DNA of 44,684 bases from Janthinobacterium sp. FW305-129 (GTDB lineage: Bacteria; Pseudomonadota; Gammaproteobacteria; Burkholderiales; Burkholderiaceae_D): positions 1 through 44,684 of the forward strand of contig NZ_JACYMM010000021.1 of NCBI RefSeq assembly GCF_020858115.1, given 5' to 3'. The translations under genes were made by a program, and so were the position numbers. Positions 1 to 8,590 of the stretch are shown here, piece after piece. Every line of letters begins with the position of its first letter. Position 1 is the stretch's first letter. Under the pieces are notes generated by a model. The model was not told the DNA's origin and ran no database searches. It worked only from the letters and a program-made list of their open reading frames with translations.

Positions 1-245
1 GTGGGGCATTCGAAACGACGACAAGGAGTCGTCAACACAGGGCTATTCCAAGTGATCGGATTGAAGCTGAAAGCGAACCGCGAATCGGGACATCACGCGG
101 CATCCGCGATCCGCGTGGAGTTCACATGCGCGGCGTGATCCGTCTCGGCGCCCCTACCAGCCACGGGGCGCGAGGGGCAGGTCCGCCATTCGGACACGAA
201 CTGATGCGTTGGGTGCTGTGGAAGCTGGCTCAGTTAAAGACCTGA
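1..245 (+). other. Unrecognised sequence at left edge, possible end of a coding frame
   Basis: A frame on the plus strand is open from base 3 to a TGA at 243-245 (about 80 codons), and a second frame is open from base 1 to a TGA at 136-138. Neither translation resembles a family I recognise, and I cannot tell whether either is the 3' end of a gene that begins outside the window. The first frame ends with a Trp/Leu-rich tail. The stretch lies just beyond a tRNA-Ser gene, a common place for integrated elements, so it may be the end of accessory DNA. This is a weak inference. Confidence 0.2.
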
Positions 246-427
246 TTAGAACCACGAACGCGCGCCCTCGGCGCGCGGAGCTGCCGCGCAGCGGCAGCAA
301 TTGGAGGATTCGGGGCGGGCTGGGCCGGTAGGCCCAGCCCTTCGAATCTCACACGCAGGGCGCGCAGGCGCCCTGCTCGCTTCCGCCAGGCAATAAAAAA
401 CCGCCCGAAGGCGGTTTCTTTATTTCC
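246..427. repeat. Hairpin-rich segment with an inverted copy of the tRNA-Ser 3' end
   Basis: The segment is almost entirely made of inverted repeats. GGGCTGGGCC/GGCCCAGCCC pair around 317-340, extended by GATTCG/CGAATC at the outside. CAGGGCGC/GCGCCCTG pair around 356-375. Bases 341-352 and 378-388, read on the plus strand, repeat the T-arm and acceptor end of the adjacent minus-strand tRNA-Ser. In this copy they are split by a 25-nt hairpin (353-377). Arms 378-405 and 410-438 form one nearly continuous palindrome that includes the tRNA terminator. Confidence 0.6.
396..424 (-). terminator. Rho-independent terminator of tRNA-Ser
   Basis: Read on the minus strand just after the tRNA, AACCGCC-TTCG-GGCGGTT forms a tight tetraloop hairpin followed by a T-rich tail. 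This is a textbook intrinsic terminator. Its flanks continue the pairing into the tRNA acceptor sequence, giving an unusually long palindrome. Confidence 0.8.
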
Positions 428-517
428 TGGCGGAAGCGGTGAGATTCGAACTCACGAACAGTGTAACCCGTCGCTAGTTTTCAAGACTAGTGCCTTCAAC
501 CACTCGGCCACGCTTCC
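428..517 (-). tRNA. tRNA-Ser (anticodon UGA)
   Basis: The minus strand reads as a complete 90-nt class II tRNA with encoded CCA. The acceptor arm GGAAGCG pairs with CGCTTCC, the D-arm is GGCCGAGTGG, the anticodon stem CTAGT/ACTAG encloses a loop with TGA, and a long variable arm typical of serine tRNAs precedes GTTCGAATC of the T-arm. It reads UCA and other UCN codons. An intrinsic terminator follows directly. Confidence 0.95.
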
Positions 518-631
518 AGATGGCAGCATTATACATAAAGGTCAGTGGCTTACCAATGGCTAGCACTCCCGTGGCCTTATTTACCCCGGCTCTTTGCTTG
601 TGGCATAAACACTCATGCCAGCACACATGCC

Positions 632-2677
632 TTACACGCCCCAGTTTTCCCGCAGCGCCGTCTCGAACTCCCCCGCCGGCAGCGGGCGCGAGAAGAGGTA
701 GCCCTGTACTTCGTCGCAGCCGGAACTCTTCAGGAAGGCCAGCTGCTCGGCCGTTTCCACGCCTTCGGCGATGACTTTATGGTGCAGCTGCTGGGCGATG
801 CTGATGATGGTGCTGGCGATGGCGCAGTCGCTGGCGTCGGTCGGGATGCCGGTGGTGAACGAGCGGTCGATTTTCAGGGTGTCGATGGGGAAGCGCTTGA
901 GGTAGGACAAGCTCGAATAACCGGTGCCGAAGTCGTCCAGCGACAGGGCCACGCCCAAGGCCGTGATGCGGTCCATGATGCCGATCACGCGCTCGATGTT
1001 GTGCATCAGGGTGCTTTCCGTGATTTCCAGTTCCAGCCAGGCCGCTTCCAGGCCGTAGCGGGCCAGGGTTGCCGCCACCCTGGCGGGCAAGGCGGCCGTG
1101 AATTCGCGCGCGGAAACGTTGACGGCCAGGCGGATCGGCGGCAAGCCCGCCAGTTTCCACGTTTGCGCCTGGGCGCAGGCCGCTTCCAGCACCCATTCGC
1201 CCACTTGCACCACCAGGCCCGTCGATTCGGCCAGGGGGATGAATTCGGCGGGCGGGATCATGCCGTGCTGCGGGTGGTGCCAGCGCACCAGTGCTTCGGC
1301 GCCGATGATGCGGCCGCTGCCCAGCGCGTACTTTGGCTGGTAGTGCAGCAGTAGTTGCTGTTCCGATAAGGCCTGGCGCAAGCCTGTTTCCAGACGCATG
1401 CGCGCCTGCATGCCCAGGTTCATGTCCTGGCTGTAGAAAGCCACGCTTTCCGCTTCGCCGCCGCTGTCCTGCTTGGCGCGGTACATGGCGATGTCGGCCA
1501 GGCGCAGCAGGGTTTCCGCGTCTTGCCCGTCCTGCGGATACACGCTGATGCCGATGCTGGCGCCCACGCGCAGGTCGTGGCCCTCGATCAAAAACGGTTC
1601 CACCAGGGAAGCGAGCAGCTTTTGCGCCACCATGCTGGCCTCGAAATGCTGGCCGATGTCGAACAGACCGACGGCGAACTCGTCGCCGCCCAGGCGCGCC
1701 ACCAGATCCTGGTCGCGCAAGGCATGGCGGAAACGCAGCGAGACTTGCCGCAGCAGCTCGTCGCCGATGCGCCGGCCCAGGGTGTCGTTGATCAATTTAA
1801 AACGGTTCAGGTCGATGAACAGCACGCAGCCGAGCATCTTGCTGCGCTGCGCCACGCTGAGAGCCTGGTCGACCAGCTTGGCCAGCAGGGTGCGGTTCGG
1901 CAGGCTGGTCAGGGGGTCGTAATACGCCAGATGGTGCAGGCGCTCTTCGGCCAGCTTGCGCTCCGTGATGTCAGTGAGGTAGGCGATGAGTCCGATGGGC
2001 TTGTCGTCCAGGTCTTGCAGCGGCGACAAGGACAGGCTCGCCCAGAAGATCTCGCCTGACTTCTTTCGGCGGCGCACCTCCATCAGGCGTCCTCCCTGCT
2101 CCAGGAAGGCGTCGTGGAAACCCGTGTCTTCGTCGTCGTACAGGAACAGGATGTTGCGCCCCACGGCTTCCACCGAGGTGTAGCCGAACAGGCGCTCGGC
2201 GCCCTTGTTCCAGCTGGTGATGTAGCCCGTCAGGTCCATCGTCAGCACGGATTCGTGCAGCTGGTCGAGGATTTGCGTCTGCTGCGCCAGCAAGGCTTCC
2301 ACTTGCGCATAAGCGTGCGTGGAACGTTGCGCCAGCGAATGCACTTGCAGCACGCCGGCCGTCAGCGATGCCAGGCTGGCCAGGTGGCGGCGGTCGGCGT
2401 CATTGTACGCGCTGCGTCCGGCCACGCTGTAATGGCCGAAGCAGTGGCCGTCGAAACTGATTTCCTGCAGCAAGGCGGGCGTATCGCGGGGGAACAGCGC
2501 GGGCCGGGCAGCGCCATCGGCACCGGCCGCGGGCAGGAACTGGCCATGCGGGCTGGCCATCACGGCGCTGGCGATACGGCCCAGTTCAGCCACCAGCGCG
2601 GGGCCGCGCAAACGCACGACGGCATCGCACAGGGCGGCGCTGTCACCGAGGGAATCCGACACCGGCAGCAAGGTCAT
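632..2677 (-). CDS. PAS-GGDEF-EAL cyclic-di-GMP signalling protein
   Basis: A 681-residue protein that should make and/or break down c-di-GMP. Residues ~20-125 look like a degenerate GAF-type sensor region and ~137-240 are a PAS domain. Residues ~250-410 are a GGDEF domain with an intact GGDEF motif (330-334) and an RxxD inhibitory site (RDQD, 321-324) at normal spacing. Residues ~430-675 are an EAL domain with EALVRW, DDFGTGYSS and AEGVET motifs, so both activities look possible. No membrane segment is seen, so it is probably cytosolic. A longer in-frame start exists upstream, but the ATG at 2677 lies one base after the stop of the HDOD gene, which implies translational coupling and fits the domain start. 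Net activity (cyclase or phosphodiesterase) cannot be told from sequence. Confidence 0.9.
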   Translation of the reverse strand: MTLLPVSDSLGDSAALCDAVVRLRGPALVAELGRIASAVMASPHGQFLPAAGADGAARPALFPRDTPALLQEISFDGHCFGHYSVAGRSAYNDADRRHLASLASLTAGVLQVHSLAQRSTHAYAQVEALLAQQTQILDQLHESVLTMDLTGYITSWNKGAERLFGYTSVEAVGRNILFLYDDEDTGFHDAFLEQGGRLMEVRRRKKSGEIFWASLSLSPLQDLDDKPIGLIAYLTDITERKLAEERLHHLAYYDPLTSLPNRTLLAKLVDQALSVAQRSKMLGCVLFIDLNRFKLINDTLGRRIGDELLRQVSLRFRHALRDQDLVARLGGDEFAVGLFDIGQHFEASMVAQKLLASLVEPFLIEGHDLRVGASIGISVYPQDGQDAETLLRLADIAMYRAKQDSGGEAESVAFYSQDMNLGMQARMRLETGLRQALSEQQLLLHYQPKYALGSGRIIGAEALVRWHHPQHGMIPPAEFIPLAESTGLVVQVGEWVLEAACAQAQTWKLAGLPPIRLAVNVSAREFTAALPARVAATLARYGLEAAWLELEITESTLMHNIERVIGIMDRITALGVALSLDDFGTGYSSLSYLKRFPIDTLKIDRSFTTGIPTDASDCAIASTIISIAQQLHHKVIAEGVETAEQLAFLKSSGCDEVQGYLFSRPLPAGEFETALRENWGV

Positions 2678-2678
2678 G

Positions 2679-3851
2679 CTAGAGGTTCCGGCTGACCTGG
2701 ATGGCCCACTGGTAGGCCTGTAGCAGGCTGCGCCAATAAGTTTCTCCATCGATGCCGGCACGCCGCAAGCCATCGGGCGGGGGCACGCCGCTTTCGACCA
2801 GCGCCAGCAAGGCGCCCAGCTCGCCATTGCGTTCGAGCAAGGCGACGCTCACTTCGGGTGCCAGGTTCAGGGTGGCGATGATCTCTTCCATCGGCATGCC
2901 CAGCAAGACGTCGAGCAGCGAGAACACGCCCGCCATGAAGGCCAGATCCTGCGCATCGCGGTCGCCGCCGCGCAACTGGCACAGCGCTTCCATCTGCGCC
3001 GCGCGCACGGCCGCCAGCGGCAGCAGCGCGTGGATCTTGCCGTCGTCCTGTTGCCGCGCATACAGCAGCAGTTGCAGCCAGCGCTGCAGCTGGCGCCGGC
3101 CCAGCAGGGTGATGGCCTGGCTGAAGCCCGTAATCGGCGCCGTGAAACCGAAGGCGGCCGAGTTGACCAGTTTTAATAAATGATAGCTGAGCGAGGGATC
3201 TTGCTTGAGCGGCACTTCCAGCTCGTGCGCGTCGGCATCGCGGGCCAGCAGGCCCAGCAGCGACAGCAGCCGGCGCCGCGAAGTGGCGTCTTCCGGCTCG
3301 CTTTGCTGGCGCGCCTGGTGCAAGGCGTAATCGCCGGCAAACCAGCTCACGCCAAGTTCTTGCAATGCGGCAAGCTGCCCCGCATCGGCGATGTTGTAGG
3401 CCAGGTGCGGCCCCGGCAAGGGCAGCAGCTGATGCAGGGCCGGGCGGGTGCCGGCCGCGTCAAAGCTCAGGGCGCGCGCCTCGACCTGCGCCGCCGTCAC
3501 GGGACCGGCATCATCGCCATCGAGCAGGATGCGGTAGCCGGCGTCGCGCCATTGCTGGCATTTCTTTTGAATCTGCTTGTCGCCGGCAAGCTGCGCAGGC
3601 AAACGGAAAATGGTGCGTTGCGGCGCCAGTTGCGCCAGCACGGCCTCGTCCACGCCATGCGGGTCGGCCAGGGGAATGATGCAGTCGAGCGGCGCCAGGA
3701 AGGCATATGCATCGGCGGCGGCCAGCGCCGCCAGCAGCGGCGCCGTCGAGGCCTGCGGTACATGCAGGGTGACAGCGACCCACTCGTTATGAGCATTGGC
3801 CACTGCTTGTAATCCCACCAACGGAAACAGGTTTGATTCAGACGCTGACAT
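2679..3851 (-). CDS. HDOD-domain signalling protein with degenerate EAL-like N-terminus
   Basis: A 390-residue protein. The C-terminal half (~195-385) is an HDOD domain, with features such as LKQDPSLSYHLLKLVNSAAF and a following QAITLLGRRQLQRWL. HDOD proteins are usually non-catalytic signalling scaffolds. The N-terminal half resembles a worn EAL domain: it keeps the strand pattern (RTIFRLPAQL, GYRILLDG, GVSWFAGDY) but lacks EAL, the catalytic glutamates and the DDFGTGYSS loop, so it should not hydrolyse c-di-GMP. This EAL-HDOD layout is known as the YuxH-like family. The start at 3851 removes 32 residues of implausible upstream extension and has a purine-rich site before it. It is followed with a one-base gap by the GGDEF-EAL gene, probably its functional partner. 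Confidence 0.85.
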   Translation of the reverse strand: MSASESNLFPLVGLQAVANAHNEWVAVTLHVPQASTAPLLAALAAADAYAFLAPLDCIIPLADPHGVDEAVLAQLAPQRTIFRLPAQLAGDKQIQKKCQQWRDAGYRILLDGDDAGPVTAAQVEARALSFDAAGTRPALHQLLPLPGPHLAYNIADAGQLAALQELGVSWFAGDYALHQARQQSEPEDATSRRRLLSLLGLLARDADAHELEVPLKQDPSLSYHLLKLVNSAAFGFTAPITGFSQAITLLGRRQLQRWLQLLLYARQQDDGKIHALLPLAAVRAAQMEALCQLRGGDRDAQDLAFMAGVFSLLDVLLGMPMEEIIATLNLAPEVSVALLERNGELGALLALVESGVPPPDGLRRAGIDGETYWRSLLQAYQWAIQVSRNL

Positions 3852-4066
3852 CGGTATCTCAGTGTGGGTAGGGCGCCATAGTAAATAAACTGGCCAGCAT
3901 TGGCAACCCTGGCCCGACAGGGATGCCATTTCGACAGCAAGAATCATTCTATCCGAATCTCACCCACGAAACAGTTTAATTTTGGCAATAAATGTTCAAA
4001 AAAAACATTCCACCGGGAAACCCGCCTGGCATGCGGCTTGGACAAAAGACGGCGCCGCGCGCGGGC
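3852..4066. other. Intergenic region between the HDOD gene and the response regulator gene
   Basis: 215 bases with locally AT-rich stretches (for example around 3975-4010, with runs of A). It should contain the promoter of the HDOD/GGDEF-EAL unit on the minus strand, but I see no convincing hexamer pair, and no terminator for the response regulator gene. Confidence 0.4.
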
Positions 4067-4705
4067 TCAGGCGCTGCCGCCATGCGCGTGCTCGACCGCG
4101 TATTTGATCAGTTCAGCCTGCCCTTCGATACCGAGCTTGCGCTTGATGTTCAGGCGGTGCGTTTCCACCGTGCGCACGCTCAGGTCCAGGTCGCGGGCGA
4201 TCTGCTTGTTCGACTGGCCCGCCGCGATGTGCTGCAGCACCTGCTGCTCGCGCGTGGTGAGGAAGGAATCGTGCACTTGCGGGCGAGACAGCTGCCGCGC
4301 CAGGGCCGCGCTGTAATAAATGCCGCCGGACATCACCGTCTCGATGGCAAACACAATATCTTTCCCTGGGGCATCTTTGAGCACATAGCCGCGCGCGCCG
4401 GCGGCGATGGCCTGCGACACGTATTCGAGCTTGTCGTGCATGGACAGGATCAACACGGCAATCTGCGGAAACGCCTGCTTGAACAGCGCCGTCGCTTCGA
4501 TGCCGTTGATGCCGCGCATATTGATATCCATCAACACGAGGTCCACCTGGTGCGCGCGCGCCTGGGCCAGCGCCTCGTCGGCGCCGCCCGCCTCGGCCAC
4601 CACGTCGAAATGCGCCACCGCTTCCAGGCGCGCGCGCAAGCCGTCGCGCACGAGGGGGTGGTCGTCCACCAGCAAAATTCGGATCGTGTCGCTCATGGTT
4701 CTCAT
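4067..4705 (-). CDS. NarL/FixJ-type response regulator
   Basis: A two-component transcription regulator of about 212 residues. The receiver domain (1-125) has the acidic pair DD (14-15), phospho-acceptor D60 in DLVLMDINM and a lysine in VLKDAP. The C-terminal LuxR-type helix-turn-helix (~148-205) carries LTTREQQVL and SVRTVETHRLNIKRKL. It starts two bases after the stop of the sensor kinase gene, so the pair is co-transcribed and probably coupled. An alternative ATG lies at 4696 (MSDTIR...). The divergent neighbour cstA and the repeat pair between them suggest that cstA is a target (inference). Confidence 0.93.
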   Translation of the reverse strand: MRTMSDTIRILLVDDHPLVRDGLRARLEAVAHFDVVAEAGGADEALAQARAHQVDLVLMDINMRGINGIEATALFKQAFPQIAVLILSMHDKLEYVSQAIAAGARGYVLKDAPGKDIVFAIETVMSGGIYYSAALARQLSRPQVHDSFLTTREQQVLQHIAAGQSNKQIARDLDLSVRTVETHRLNIKRKLGIEGQAELIKYAVEHAHGGSA

Positions 4706-4707
4706 TA

Positions 4708-6078
4708 TTAGTGTGTGGAGGGAAGATCGAGCCGCGCCAGCACCACGGTGCCGGCCGGGGACGAGGTGATGTGCAGGCTGCCGCCGATGGCTTCCATGCG
4801 TTCCGTCATGTTGCGCAGGCCGATGCCGCGCTGCGGGTGCAGGGCGATGCCGTCGAAATCGAAGCCGCCGCCATTATCCTCGATGCGCAATTCCACGGCC
4901 TTGCCCGCTTCGCGCAGGCTCACTTCCACGCCCCTGGCATGGGCATGGCGCTCGCAATTGGTCAGCGCTTCCTGGGCGATGCGGAACAGGACGGTATTCA
5001 CCATGTCGGGCAAGCCCTCGCCCGCCGCCGCCGGGCTGGCCGTGAAGCTGGCTTGCGCGCTGCTGCTGTCGTTAAATTCATGCACCAGATGGTCGAGCGC
5101 GGCGGCCAGGCCCAGGTCGTCGAGGATGGCCGGGCGCAGGTTGTGCGAAATGCGCCGCACCTCGCCCAGCACCTTGTTCAGCTGCTCGGCGGCCCGCTCG
5201 AAGGTGGCGGGCGCCTTGTCTTTCTGCTCGGCATTGCCGGCCAGGCGCGCGATACCCGCCTCGATCTGCAGCTTGATCGACACCAGCCACTGGCTGATGC
5301 CGTCATGCAAGTCGCGCGACAGCCGCGCCCGCTCTTCTTCCTGCGATTCGACCACGCGCTGCGCCAGCACTTTCAGCTTGGCGTCGGCCACGCGCAGTTC
5401 GCGCAGGTTCAGCACGAGGCCGCAGGCGGCCACCAGCAGGGAGCCGAGGATGGCGATGGCGGCGATCAGTTCCATGGTCGAGCGGATATTGCGCGACTGC
5501 TGGGCGTCGACCTTGGCCAGCGCCTGGTCCACATCATCCATGTAGATGCCGGTGCCCATCATCCAGCCCCACTCCGGCATCAAAATCACATAGCCGAGCT
5601 TGGGCGCGGACTTGTTCGTCGACGGCTTGATCCAGTTGTAGCGCTCGAAGCCGCCGCCGCCCTTCGCCCGCTGCATCAGGCGCTGGATGGTCAGGTTGCC
5701 CTCGGCGTCGCGCAACTGCCACAGGTTCTGCCCCACCAGCTCGGGCTGGCGAGGATGCATCAGCGACTTGCCCTGCAAATCATAGATGAAGAAATAGCCG
5801 TCGTCGCCATAGCTGAGGGCGGACAGGATGCGCTTGGCCTCCTCTTGCGTGGCGGCATCCTTGCGGCCCGACTGGTACAGGGAGGCGATGGAATGGCTGG
5901 CCAGGGTCACGTAATGCTTGAGTTCGGCTTCCTTGCTGGCCAGATACGCTTGCTGGATGGTGGCGCGCTGCTGCTCTGCCAGGGTAATTGCCTGGTGCCG
6001 CACGGCAAACGCGATGGCGCACAGGGCGAGGATCAGCGGCGTGAGGGCCAGGAAGATGACTTTCTGTCTGAGTTTCAT
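4708..6078 (-). CDS. Cache-domain sensor histidine kinase (NarL/DegS class)
   Basis: A 456-residue inner-membrane kinase. Membrane segments lie at ~8-28 and ~203-225. Between them is a periplasmic single Cache (sCache_2-like) domain containing DDGYFFIYDLQGKSLMHP (92-109), a family that often binds small carboxylates. Then comes HisKA_3 with H258 in SRDLHDGISQWL, and an HATPase domain with N-box (QEALTNCERHAHA, ~369-381), DNGGGF (401-406) and GIGLRNM (418-424). It phosphorylates the regulator encoded directly downstream. It is transcribed divergently from the pyruvate-transporter-type gene cstA, so a small organic acid is a reasonable ligand guess; the sequence does not prove this. Confidence 0.92.
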   Translation of the reverse strand: MKLRQKVIFLALTPLILALCAIAFAVRHQAITLAEQQRATIQQAYLASKEAELKHYVTLASHSIASLYQSGRKDAATQEEAKRILSALSYGDDGYFFIYDLQGKSLMHPRQPELVGQNLWQLRDAEGNLTIQRLMQRAKGGGGFERYNWIKPSTNKSAPKLGYVILMPEWGWMMGTGIYMDDVDQALAKVDAQQSRNIRSTMELIAAIAILGSLLVAACGLVLNLRELRVADAKLKVLAQRVVESQEEERARLSRDLHDGISQWLVSIKLQIEAGIARLAGNAEQKDKAPATFERAAEQLNKVLGEVRRISHNLRPAILDDLGLAAALDHLVHEFNDSSSAQASFTASPAAAGEGLPDMVNTVLFRIAQEALTNCERHAHARGVEVSLREAGKAVELRIEDNGGGFDFDGIALHPQRGIGLRNMTERMEAIGGSLHITSSPAGTVVLARLDLPSTH

Positions 6079-6147
6079 GGCCTGGCGCTCCGGCGGCGTC
6101 TTTGCTGGTGGGAAGGCGTGATTTTACGTCGCGGCGCCGCGATCGGT

Positions 6148-6215
6148 CTGCGTAGTAATACTGAGCGTTACTGCGTAGTCGTGCGCTTGCGGCAATTATA
6201 CGATTCCTGAATACT
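6148..6215 (+). promoter_or_regulatory. Putative cstA promoter with upstream 9-bp direct repeats
   Basis: CTGCGTAGT occurs at 6148-6156 and again at 6171-6179, a 23-bp period (about two helical turns). The second copy ends seven bases before TTGCGG (6187-6192), which is 17 bp from AATACT (6210-6215). This layout fits an activator bound just upstream of a weak sigma-70 promoter firing toward cstA. The hexamers match consensus only moderately. Confidence 0.45.
6195..6200 (-). promoter_or_regulatory. Putative -10 box for the kinase/regulator operon
   Basis: The minus strand reads TATAAT here, with a weak TTATGG 17 bp upstream. It would drive the histidine kinase gene with a leader of about 110 nt. 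It overlaps the proposed cstA promoter on the other strand. Confidence 0.4.
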
Positions 6216-6321
6216 CGCCATAAGCTGCAGATACACCAAACTGACACCCAAACTGGCGACGACCAGGCCCGGCAGCACACATCATCGCACGGCACAGCGC
6301 CCGTCAATCTCTGGAGGAAGC

Positions 6322-8382
6322 ATGAACCGCATTTTCAAACAGCTCGGCTGGGCAGCGCTTGCGCTGGCCGGCGCCGGGTCCCTGGGCGTTGTTGCCCTGC
6401 AACGTGGCGAACCGATCAGCGCGATCTGGATCGTCATCGCCGCCGTCTGCGTCTACCTGATCGCCTACCGTTTCTACAGCCTGTTCATCGCCGACAAGGT
6501 GCTGGGCCTCGATGCGCGCCGCATGACGCCCGCCTTCAAGCACAACGACGGCCTCGACCACGTGCCGACGAATAAATATGTGCTGTTCGGCCACCATTTC
6601 GCGGCAATTGCCGGCGCCGGCCCCCTGGTCGGCCCCGTGCTGGCCGCGCAGATGGGCTATCTGCCCGGCATGCTGTGGATCTTGGCGGGCGTCGTGTTTG
6701 CGGGCGCCGTGCAGGATTTCATCGTGCTGTTCATTTCCATGCGCCGCGACGGCCGCTCCTTGGGCGACCTGATCAAGGCTGAACTGGGCGAAATCCCCGG
6801 CATGATTGCGCTCCTGGGCTGCTTCATGATCATGGTCATCATTTTGGCCGTGCTGGCATTGATCGTCGTCAAGGCGCTGACCGGTTCCCCATGGGGCAGC
6901 TTCACCGTGATGGCGACGATCCCCATCGCCCTGTTCATGGGCGTGTATTCGCGCTTCATCCGCGTGGGCCGCATCGGCGAAATTTCCATCATCGGCTTCG
7001 TGCTGCTGATGCTGGCCATCATCGGCGGCCAGTACGTGCAGGAACACGCGGTACTCGGCCCGATGTTCACGTTCACGGGCACGGAACTGACGTGGATGCT
7101 GATCGGCTACGGCTTCATCGCCTCGGTCCTGCCCGTGTGGCTGCTGCTGGCGCCGCGCGACTACCTGTCGACTTTCCTGAAGATCGGCACCATCCTGGGC
7201 CTGGCCATCGGCATCATCGTCGTCGCGCCTTACCTGAAAATGCCGGCCATGACCAAGTTCATCGACGGCTCCGGCCCCGTCTGGTCGGGCAATCTGTTCC
7301 CCTTCCTGTTCATCACCATCGCTTGCGGGGCCGTGTCCGGCTTCCACGCGCTGATTTCCTCGGGCACCACGCCGAAGATGATTGAAAACGAAAGCCACGC
7401 CCGCTTCATCGGCTATGGCGCCATGCTGATGGAATCGTTCGTGGCCATCATGGCCCTGGTGGCCGCCTCGACCATCGAGCCGGGCATCTATTTCGCCATG
7501 AACAGCCCGGCCGCCCTGATCGGCACCACGGCGGAATCGGCAGCGCAGGCGATCTCGCAATGGGGCTTCTATGTGACGCCGGAAATGCTGACGCAGACGG
7601 CCAAGGACGTTGGCGAACACAGCATCATCTCGCGCGCGGGCGGCGCACCGACCCTGGCCGTCGGCATGGCGCAGATTCTCTCGGGCGCCATCGGCGGCAA
7701 GGCCATGATGGCTTTCTGGTACCACTTCGCCATCCTGTTCGAAGCGCTGTTCATCCTGACGGCCGTCGATGCGGGCACGCGTGCGGGCCGCTTCATGCTG
7801 CAGGATTTGCTGGGCAGCTTCGTCCCGAGCCTGAAACAGACGGAAAACGTCATCGCCAACCTGCTGGCCACGGGCCTGTGCGTGGCGGCCTGGGGCTATT
7901 TCCTGTACCAGGGCGTGGTCGATCCGCTGGGTGGCATCAATACCCTGTGGCCGCTGTTCGGCATCGCCAACCAGATGCTGGCGGCCATCGCGCTGATCCT
8001 CGGCACCTGCGTGCTGTTCAAGATGAAGCGTGGCCAGTATGCGTGGGTGACGATCACGCCGACCATCTGGCTGCTGCTGTGCACCCTGACGGCGGGCTGG
8101 CAAAAGATTTTCGACGCCAATCCGCGCGTCGGCTTCCTCGCGCATGCGAAGAAATACTCGGCGGCATTGGATGAAGGCACCCTGCTGGCGCCGGCCAAGT
8201 CGGTGGCGCAGATGCAGCAGATCATCTTCAACGATTACCTGGACGCCGGCCTGGCCGCCTTCTTCGTCATCGTCGTCGTCAGCGTGCTGTTCTTCGGCAT
8301 CCGCACCATCCTGAAGGCGCGCGCCGACAGCAAGCCGAGCACCAAGGAAACGCCGTTCCAGGCCATGCCCACGGTGCAATGA
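6322..8382 (+). CDS. cstA: CstA-family transporter (carbon starvation protein / pyruvate symporter)
   Basis: A 686-residue polytopic inner-membrane protein with many hydrophobic segments. It shows CstA-family sequence near the N-terminus (the GHHFAAIAGAGPLVGPVLAAQ stretch at ~90-110) and GGAPTLAVGMAQI in the C-terminal half. Family members include CstA and BtsT, which take up pyruvate with protons and have also been linked to peptide use during starvation. The ATG follows a good GGAGGAA site (6311-6317). Its stop overlaps the start of the small YbdD-like gene (ATGA), as in the cstA-ybdD pair of other bacteria. Long antisense open frames across it are compositional shadows. Confidence 0.95.
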   Translation: MNRIFKQLGWAALALAGAGSLGVVALQRGEPISAIWIVIAAVCVYLIAYRFYSLFIADKVLGLDARRMTPAFKHNDGLDHVPTNKYVLFGHHFAAIAGAGPLVGPVLAAQMGYLPGMLWILAGVVFAGAVQDFIVLFISMRRDGRSLGDLIKAELGEIPGMIALLGCFMIMVIILAVLALIVVKALTGSPWGSFTVMATIPIALFMGVYSRFIRVGRIGEISIIGFVLLMLAIIGGQYVQEHAVLGPMFTFTGTELTWMLIGYGFIASVLPVWLLLAPRDYLSTFLKIGTILGLAIGIIVVAPYLKMPAMTKFIDGSGPVWSGNLFPFLFITIACGAVSGFHALISSGTTPKMIENESHARFIGYGAMLMESFVAIMALVAASTIEPGIYFAMNSPAALIGTTAESAAQAISQWGFYVTPEMLTQTAKDVGEHSIISRAGGAPTLAVGMAQILSGAIGGKAMMAFWYHFAILFEALFILTAVDAGTRAGRFMLQDLLGSFVPSLKQTENVIANLLATGLCVAAWGYFLYQGVVDPLGGINTLWPLFGIANQMLAAIALILGTCVLFKMKRGQYAWVTITPTIWLLLCTLTAGWQKIFDANPRVGFLAHAKKYSAALDEGTLLAPAKSVAQMQQIIFNDYLDAGLAAFFVIVVVSVLFFGIRTILKARADSKPSTKETPFQAMPTVQ

Positions 8383-8582
8383 TGATCGACGAAATCATCA
8401 AGGCGGGACGGTATCTGGGGCAAAGCATGCGGCTCATGTGCGGCTTGCCCGAGTACGACACCTACGTGGCGCACCGGGAAGTGACCCATCCCGGCGAGCC
8501 GATGATGACGTATGAAGAGTTTTTCCGCGAACGGCAGGAAGCCCGCTACGGCGGGGCCGGCAAACGCGGCGGTTGTTGTTAG
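8379..8582 (+). CDS. YbdD/YjiX family small protein
   Basis: A 67-residue soluble protein of the YbdD/YjiX (DUF466) family, recognisable from GLPEYDTYVAHREVTHPGEP and MTYEEFFRERQEARYG, with a C-terminal CC. Its ATG overlaps the cstA stop. A second ATG at 8382 is equally possible. Members almost always sit directly behind cstA-like transporters; their biochemical role is not established. Confidence 0.93.
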   Translation: MMIDEIIKAGRYLGQSMRLMCGLPEYDTYVAHREVTHPGEPMMTYEEFFRERQEARYGGAGKRGGCC

Positions 8583-8590
8583 CGGACACC

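Noticed and set aside
6304..8379. 691-codon open frame antisense to cstA
   Set aside because: It mirrors cstA exactly, has a low-complexity His/Asp/Gln/Arg-rich composition and no domain. GC-rich codon bias keeps the antisense frame open.
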